Shown: positions 50,501-64,000 of the stretch, one piece after another
Position numbering within the stretch: the stretch's first letter is position 1
Layout of the letters: each line of letters begins with the position of its first letter
Source: Phoronis australis
Taxonomy: Eukaryota > Phoronida > Phoronidae
NCBI GenBank assembly: GCA_002633005.1
Contig: NMRA01000001.1
Coordinates: forward strand, 12,135-76,134
Reading direction: 5' to 3'
Length of the DNA stretch: 64,000 nt
The notes under the pieces: model-generated
The model's database searches: none
Seen by the model: the letters and a program-made list of their open reading frames with translations, nothing else
Told to the model about the DNA's origin: nothing
Position numbers and translations under genes: made by a program

Positions 50501-51344
50501 GAACAGGAATGTTATTAACGTGGCCAAGTCATTTCCAGAATGTCCGTCACAAATATGTTGTGAACAAATGCTAATATCGTTTCACCTTTCAGGCCACGTG
50601 CCTCTGCTGTTGCGGAGAGATTGTGGAGTCCGCAGTCAGTCAAAGACTCGACAGCGGCGACGCCTAGGCTGAAGGAACAGCGTTGCCGAATGTTGAGGTA
50701 CGTGAGCCGAACACTAAAATTAGGTGAAATATAATGGACATTTGTTCAAATAAATTATTTCTGGTGCTCGTTCTTATTGTGATCTTGGACAGTCACAACA
50801 ATTATCTAATTGATAGATCTTGTTTTTGGGGGTTTGCTTTGCAGCAAACTTTCAGCCAGAAGGAACTCTCGATTTCTCCACAATGAGCCAAGTCTTGTAC
50901 AGTTGAGTAGGTACCGGTTGGGGCTATGTTGTCATTCTATGCACGTGATCATCATTTAATGCATCGTCCAGCACGATGACTTGACCAGCACCTTCATTGT
51001 CTTGTATGGTCTTATTGTGTAATACGACTTCAATATGACACCACTTTTTTGTTATGTTTTACAACCAAAAGCTTGGAACAGTTATTGTGTTAACTAGCAC
51101 CAGGTGCGTAATCTGACTGCCGAGAATAAGAGACTATTAGCGTAAATGAAATCTTTGTTTTCTGCAGAACATGTCTTAAGAGATACTACTGTATACAATG
51201 TTTTGAGTGGGTAACAGTTGAAAGCATGAGCTTTAATAGTACACATCACGTCTATTGCATTTGATTACAAGTTGTTCTCTTTTCAGGCGTGGACTTCACG
51301 CTGAACCAATCAATGGACCAGGTTACTGTGATGTCGAAGTCTGA
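35226..51344 (+). CDS. HEXA: Beta-hexosaminidase subunit (GH20), whole gene minus first exon; three alternative exons 8
   Basis: The enzyme removes terminal N-acetylhexosamine from glycans and glycolipids in the lysosome. Exons 35226-35522, 35989-36098, 38089-38199, 39128-39229, 39853-40166, 40756-40842, 45766-45844, one of 46734-46926 / 47919-48096 / 48952-49135, then 49936-50026, 50593-50697 and 51287-51344 join in frame with GT..AG introns. The product is about 510 residues without the signal peptide, close to human HEXA (529 in all). Active-site features are present: Arg in RGLLLDTSR, Asp in HWHIVDD, His in DTPGH, the catalytic pair in GGDEVSF, Trp in VWQEV, and Trp/Glu in MWGEY. The loop [10 protein letters not shown] has the length of the alpha-subunit GSEP loop, and sequons NST and NTT match alpha glycosylation sites. 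I call it HEXA-like, but it may be the single invertebrate co-orthologue of HEXA and HEXB. The N-terminal exon is not found; an assembly join at 34503 may have lost it. Confidence 0.96.
35989..36098 (+). CDS. HEXA: Hexosaminidase exon 3
   Basis: The acceptor is tttctgttgaag and the donor CTCA|gtaagt. It completes the split Tyr codon (LESDESY) and encodes [17 protein letters not shown], the conserved end of the N-terminal domain. Confidence 0.95.
36343..36835 (+). mobile_element. Putative DNA-transposon-like element containing repeat copy 2
   Basis: 36343-36545 repeats 34754-34959. The block starts with AAGGCTTGGAAT and about 490 bases later ends with ATTCCAAGCCCT, a short inverted end pair. 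Between them is G/C-richer sequence open on both strands (for example minus 36631-36843) but with no protein that I can name. It lies in hexosaminidase intron 3. Confidence 0.5.
38089..38199 (+). CDS. HEXA: Hexosaminidase exon 4: start of the catalytic barrel
   Basis: The acceptor is cattttgtag and the donor AACTTG|gtagga; 37 codons, phase 0 at both ends. It encodes [17 protein letters not shown], with the substrate-binding Arg equivalent to human Arg178. The sequon NST corresponds to the glycosylated Asn157 region. Confidence 0.96.
39128..39229 (+). CDS. HEXA: Hexosaminidase exon 5
   Basis: The acceptor is cattctag and the donor AAAAG|gtaaat; 34 codons, phase 0 at both ends. It encodes [20 protein letters not shown]; the second Asp pair includes the equivalent of human Asp207. 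Confidence 0.96.
39853..40166 (+). CDS. HEXA: Hexosaminidase exon 6: catalytic Asp-Glu
   Basis: The acceptor is tgtttttctag and the donor TGCTG|gtaagt. It encodes the [14 protein letters not shown] motif, the alpha-like loop [16 protein letters not shown], the sequon NTT and the catalytic [13 protein letters not shown] (equivalents of human Asp322 and Glu323). Confidence 0.97.
40490..40574. repeat. 21-bp tandem repeat, four copies
   Basis: TTATTACAAGATGATGTCAT repeated head to tail in hexosaminidase intron 6/7, about 180 bases before the next exon. The last copy has two changes. Confidence 0.92.
40756..40842 (+). CDS. HEXA: Hexosaminidase exon 7
   Basis: The acceptor is accacttacag and the donor GCAAG|gtgagg. 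It finishes the split Trp codon and encodes [14 protein letters not shown] and KLEGFYIAR, as in the family. It is followed by a 4.9 kb intron holding the nested pseudogene. Confidence 0.94.
41996..42591 (-). pseudogene. Nested pseudogene, fibrinogen-like exon
   Basis: The frame is open except for one TGA at 42398-42400. The sequence reads continuously on both sides of it in family terms (SEA before, [14 protein letters not shown] after). It ends at TGA 41996-41998 after [14 protein letters not shown]. Its six or more cysteines match the CASPR-like fibrinogen module. Confidence 0.8.
42867..42918. repeat. Two-copy 26-bp tandem repeat
   Basis: TGCATTGTACAACTGTGGAC followed by TGAG, repeated twice between the two pseudogene exons. 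Confidence 0.85.
43233..43663 (-). pseudogene. Nested pseudogene, signal-peptide/coiled-coil exon (copy nearer the fibrinogen exon)
   Basis: Starts at the ATG at 43661-43663. The signal-peptide frame and coiled-coil frame differ by one base across the C/G run at 43592-43600. One TGA (43357-43359) interrupts the coil. A donor-like T|gtaaag at 43232 would keep the frame into the fibrinogen exon (T plus TT makes Phe). Confidence 0.65.
43370..44056. repeat. Near-identical ~340-bp tandem duplication joined by n (likely assembly artefact)
   Basis: 43371-43709 and 43711-44056 are the same sequence with only a few substitutions (for example CGTAGAC/CCTAGAC, TCAAAAT/TCACAAT, GGGCGG/GGGGGG). The join is a single n and the first copy ends exactly at the phrase GGGAGGTA where the second goes on. 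This is what two overlapping allelic contig ends left unmerged would look like. Confidence 0.75.
45766..45844 (+). CDS. HEXA: Hexosaminidase exon 8 (constitutive, before the alternative set)
   Basis: The acceptor is ttctatttcag and the donor AAAG|gtaggt. It encodes [17 protein letters not shown]; the Trp is the equivalent of human Trp373 in the active site. It ends in phase 0, as all three following alternative exons require. Confidence 0.96.
46734..46926 (+). CDS. HEXA: Hexosaminidase alternative exon 9a (N-V version)
   Basis: The acceptor is cacaattcttag and the donor AATG|gtgagt; 193 nt, phase 0 in and 1 out. It encodes [20 protein letters not shown], then [17 protein letters not shown] and [11 protein letters not shown]. 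It aligns over its full length with the human alpha segment that holds Trp392, Tyr421, Asn423 and Arg424; the last two are Asn and Val here. It has the longest loop after the Trp of the three versions. Confidence 0.9.
47919..48096 (+). CDS. HEXA: Hexosaminidase alternative exon 9b (N-Y version)
   Basis: The acceptor is tactcttcctcag and the donor AACG|gtgagt; 178 nt, same phases. It encodes [20 protein letters not shown], then [18 protein letters not shown] and [10 protein letters not shown]. It is the version closest in length and loop to the vertebrate subunits (human beta has VWKDSAYPEEL here). The two specificity positions are Asn and Tyr. Confidence 0.93.
48952..49135 (+). CDS. HEXA: Hexosaminidase alternative exon 9c (D-Y version)
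   Basis: The acceptor is atctctgcctag and the donor GACG|gtgagt; 184 nt, same phases. It encodes [20 protein letters not shown], then [15 protein letters not shown] and [10 protein letters not shown]. The first specificity position is Asp, as in the human beta subunit; the second is Tyr. The residue before the conserved Trp is Ala rather than Val. Confidence 0.92.
49936..50026 (+). CDS. HEXA: Hexosaminidase exon 10
   Basis: The acceptor is taattttcag and the donor ACCTG|gtaagc. It takes the leftover G of any of the three alternative exons to make Gly, then [20 protein letters not shown], with the equivalents of human Trp460 and Glu462. Confidence 0.96.
50593..50697 (+). CDS. HEXA: Hexosaminidase exon 11
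   Basis: The acceptor is tcacctttcag and the donor TTGAG|gtacgt. It encodes [13 protein letters not shown] and [10 protein letters not shown], the conserved end of the barrel. Confidence 0.95.
51287..51344 (+). CDS. HEXA: Hexosaminidase last coding exon
   Basis: The acceptor is ctcttttcag. It encodes [19 protein letters not shown] and the stop TGA at 51342-51344, matching the C-terminal RRG..A.P.N...C pattern of the family. Confidence 0.95.
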
Positions 51345-52733
51345 TGCCATGGCAACATGGGATACACTATCAATGCCATCTATTGAAGAATTTCAAAAGT
51401 GACATTGATCTTTTCGCTACTTATTCTACCTTGAAAAATAAGTTCTATACTAAGTAATGTTTGTATTATTCAGAGGGGGTGATTTTCACTTAGTACTTAG
51501 CATTTGACAAAAAATACTCTGTATGTTTCGAGGCGTTTTGTATGAGCAGTCCTGGGTTGAGTTTCTTAGACACATGAATCTAGTCAAAGAAACTAGTATG
51601 ATCGTGACGATATTTTGTGAAGTTCTGCGTTTCTGCAGAGGCTTCATTCCAAAATAGAAGTATCAAACTAGCCTTTTATCTAAACTCTATGTTTAGTGGT
51701 TATAGTTTTCTGAATTCACCGAGTGTGTCAAAGTTTTAGTGTTGGTCCATATTTTGTACGGTAAATCACTCAAGGGATCTTGCGTTTTGAGAACCAGTTT
51801 ACTGCCTGGTATAACGAACTTCAAATCTGGCTGTCGTTGGTCGTACTTGTACCTTCAACACTTATCAGACGTTTTGCATCACACACGAGTATGTTTATGT
51901 TCATGTGCCTTTATTCGATTTCGTTTTTCCAAAGAGGAACTCGCTTATCTGTTACCAACATTAGGCACATATGCTTAGTAATAACACCATTCTTGTATAT
52001 GGGTTACAATACTACAATGTTACGTCCTGTTTTAACAGACTTGATGTTTACACTTATGAAGTCGACTGTTATGATTTCTGTGTTCATGTATAGTTTATTT
52101 GCGATACATTATCGGGTTTAAATCTAAATGGAATGGAATGAATTTTGTTAATTGTACTCGAGCATTTTCTTCCTTGTACCCACCATTGCAGTTTAAATCT
52201 GAATTTTTACCAGTAAGTTTTACGGAGCGCAAATTTGGCAAATCCAAAATGGCTACAAACACGTTCTCCCACAACACAACCATAGAAAACGAGATGCGTT
52301 TTAAGACTAGTTGAAACTGGCTGTGGAATAGCCCAAGGTAATAGTCATATTATTTGCCTGAACAGTTCTCATAGCTTTGTGAAAACACAACATAATCTCT
52401 TTGAAACTGGAAACTTCTTTCAGCATAAAAAGTACATGGCTGCTTGTATTTTTTTATTTTACTTACATATTACATATTTCACCACACCACAATTCCGTGT
52501 TTTTTCACAAAAGTTTAATTTCAGTCACAATCACAATCTACTAAAACTACACTGTACAAAAGTCATGAAGTGGCATTAATTATTCTTGAGTGTCCATATA
52601 TGTTGAGGTACTTGGAACATCCGTCTTCCCGCACAGACCACAGTCACATAGAGGAAGTCCCAGGTGGCACCTGCTACCACCCATTGGGCTCTTACAATGG
52701 CCTAATAAACTAGGTATACCAGTGTTGCCAGAT
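51345..52733. other. Tail-to-tail spacer, probably both 3' untranslated regions
   Basis: Between the hexosaminidase stop and the ETFA stop. A plus-strand AATAAA stands at 52704-52709 and a minus-strand AATAAA at 52453-52458. If both are used, the two transcripts overlap at their 3' ends by about 250 bases. No coding sign. Confidence 0.4.
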
Positions 52734-63192
<10,459 letters not shown>

Positions 63193-63436
63193 GGTGACTT
63201 TCAATAGCGAACAGCTTGCGGGTTACGACCCTTGCACCAGCACCGGAAATAGAATTGGGGTAGTCGCAAAGTAGTCTTTCACGACATGTAAAACGACTAA
63301 CGACACCTTTTGTTGAACTTTCAGTACTTGCCGCAGGATGCTGGGGAGGTGGGCACGCGCCAATAATTTGCACACCTCAGTGTTAAACCGTTGCTTTGGG
63401 CCGAAGGCATTCGAGAAAAGAATTACACTGTTACAT

Positions 63437-63526
63437 GAAGAAAGAAAGAAAGAAAGAAGGAAAGAAAGAAAGGAAGCAAGAAAGAAGAAAGAAAGAAAGA
63501 AAGAAAGAAGGAAAGAAAGAAGGAAG

Positions 63527-63560
<34 letters not shown>

Positions 63561-63736
63561 GAGAAAGAAAGAAAGAAAGGATGGAAGGAAGGAAGGAAGG
63601 AAGCAAGCAAAAAAGAAAGAAAGAAAGATAGAAAGAAAGGAAGAAAGAAGGAAGGAAGGAAGGAAGGAAGGAAGGAAGGAAGGAAGGAAGGAAAGAAAGA
63701 AAGAAAGAAAGAAAGAAAGAAAAAAAGAAAGAAAGA
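63437..63736. repeat. GAAA/GGAA microsatellite
   Basis: Some 300 bases of GAAA units broken by GGAA blocks (an uninterrupted GGAA run at about 63650-63691). It is open in several frames on both strands, giving Lys/Arg/Glu or Ser/Phe/Leu repeats that I regard as non-coding. It lies about 245 bases upstream of the ETFA start. Confidence 0.95.
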
Positions 63737-63794
63737 ATTGAAAATTGTCTTTCTAATAAAACAGTTTGTGATATTTAATGACGTTAAATCCGAA

Positions 63795-63935
63795 TTGAGT
63801 GAAGTCATATGTGGTGAAGGGTCTATTTTACATGTAATTCCAATTCTTTTTATATCATACATAAATGATCTAAGGAATATAAAAAAGTTTGATAAAATCA
63901 TTATTTTTTGCCGATGACACAAACATATAATTCAG
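63795..63935 (+). mobile_element. Non-LTR retrotransposon RT palm fragment, decayed
   Basis: The plus strand reads GSILHVIPILFISYINDLRN and, after a one-base frame change at about 63905, FADDTNI. These are the GSILGP...YINDL and F/YADDT motifs of LINE reverse transcriptase. A stop follows at once. The sequence continues without recognisable match to the window end. Confidence 0.75.
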
Positions 63936-64000
63936 CCACAAAAAGCACCATGTCCCGGTACGTGCATTACGATATGCAGGAATTTTCACCGTTGGTCCCA

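Noticed and set aside
63223-63922. Lys/Glu-rich and Phe/Leu/Ser-rich open frames
   Set aside because: Produced by the GAAA/GGAA microsatellite; no real protein character.

Overview
This window looks like nuclear DNA of an invertebrate animal. It is AT-rich, genes are split by long introns with GT..AG ends, coding density is low, and repeats, MITE-like elements and decayed non-LTR retrotransposon pieces are abundant. I cannot name the species; a deuterostome or lophotrochozoan-like bilaterian fits. Single 'n' characters at 28724, 34503, 43710 and 57707 mark assembly joins. At least the one at 43710 sits inside a suspicious near-identical duplication.

Layout. 1-11861: no recognisable gene, a few repeats and one small MITE. 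11862-34436 (minus): an uncharacterised gene with a 195-codon exon at 11862-12448 and a probable 6-codon first exon at 34418-34436. The ~22 kb between them is full of repeats (LINE RT remnant, MITEs, a long palindrome, a multi-copy repeat family at 27.4-31.6 kb). 34437-35225: probable divergent promoter region. 35226-51344 (plus): a lysosomal beta-hexosaminidase gene (HEXA/HEXB family, GH20), complete except for its signal-peptide exon. 41996-44010 (minus): a broken secreted coiled-coil plus CASPR-type fibrinogen-like gene nested inside hexosaminidase intron 6. 52734-63192 (minus): a complete nine-exon ETFA gene (electron transfer flavoprotein alpha, 333 residues), tail-to-tail with the hexosaminidase. 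63.4-64 kb: a GAAA/GGAA microsatellite and another LINE RT fragment.

Most interesting: the hexosaminidase gene carries three tandem, homologous versions of one internal exon (46734-46926, 47919-48096, 48952-49135). All three are open, have good splice sites and share intron phases (0 in, 1 out). Each length is 1 mod 3, so exactly one can be used; skipping all, or joining two, gives an early stop. This is the signature of mutually exclusive splicing. The exon encodes a piece of the active site, and the three versions differ at the two positions (human alpha Asn423/Arg424, beta Asp452/Leu453) that set preference for negatively charged 6-sulfated or neutral substrates: N-V, N-Y and D-Y. One gene could thus make three enzymes of different specificity, a job vertebrates give to two gene-encoded subunits.

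The hexosaminidase and ETFA genes have separate roles (lysosomal glycan breakdown; mitochondrial electron transfer). Their adjacency recalls human 15q23-q24, where HEXA and ETFA lie a few megabases apart.
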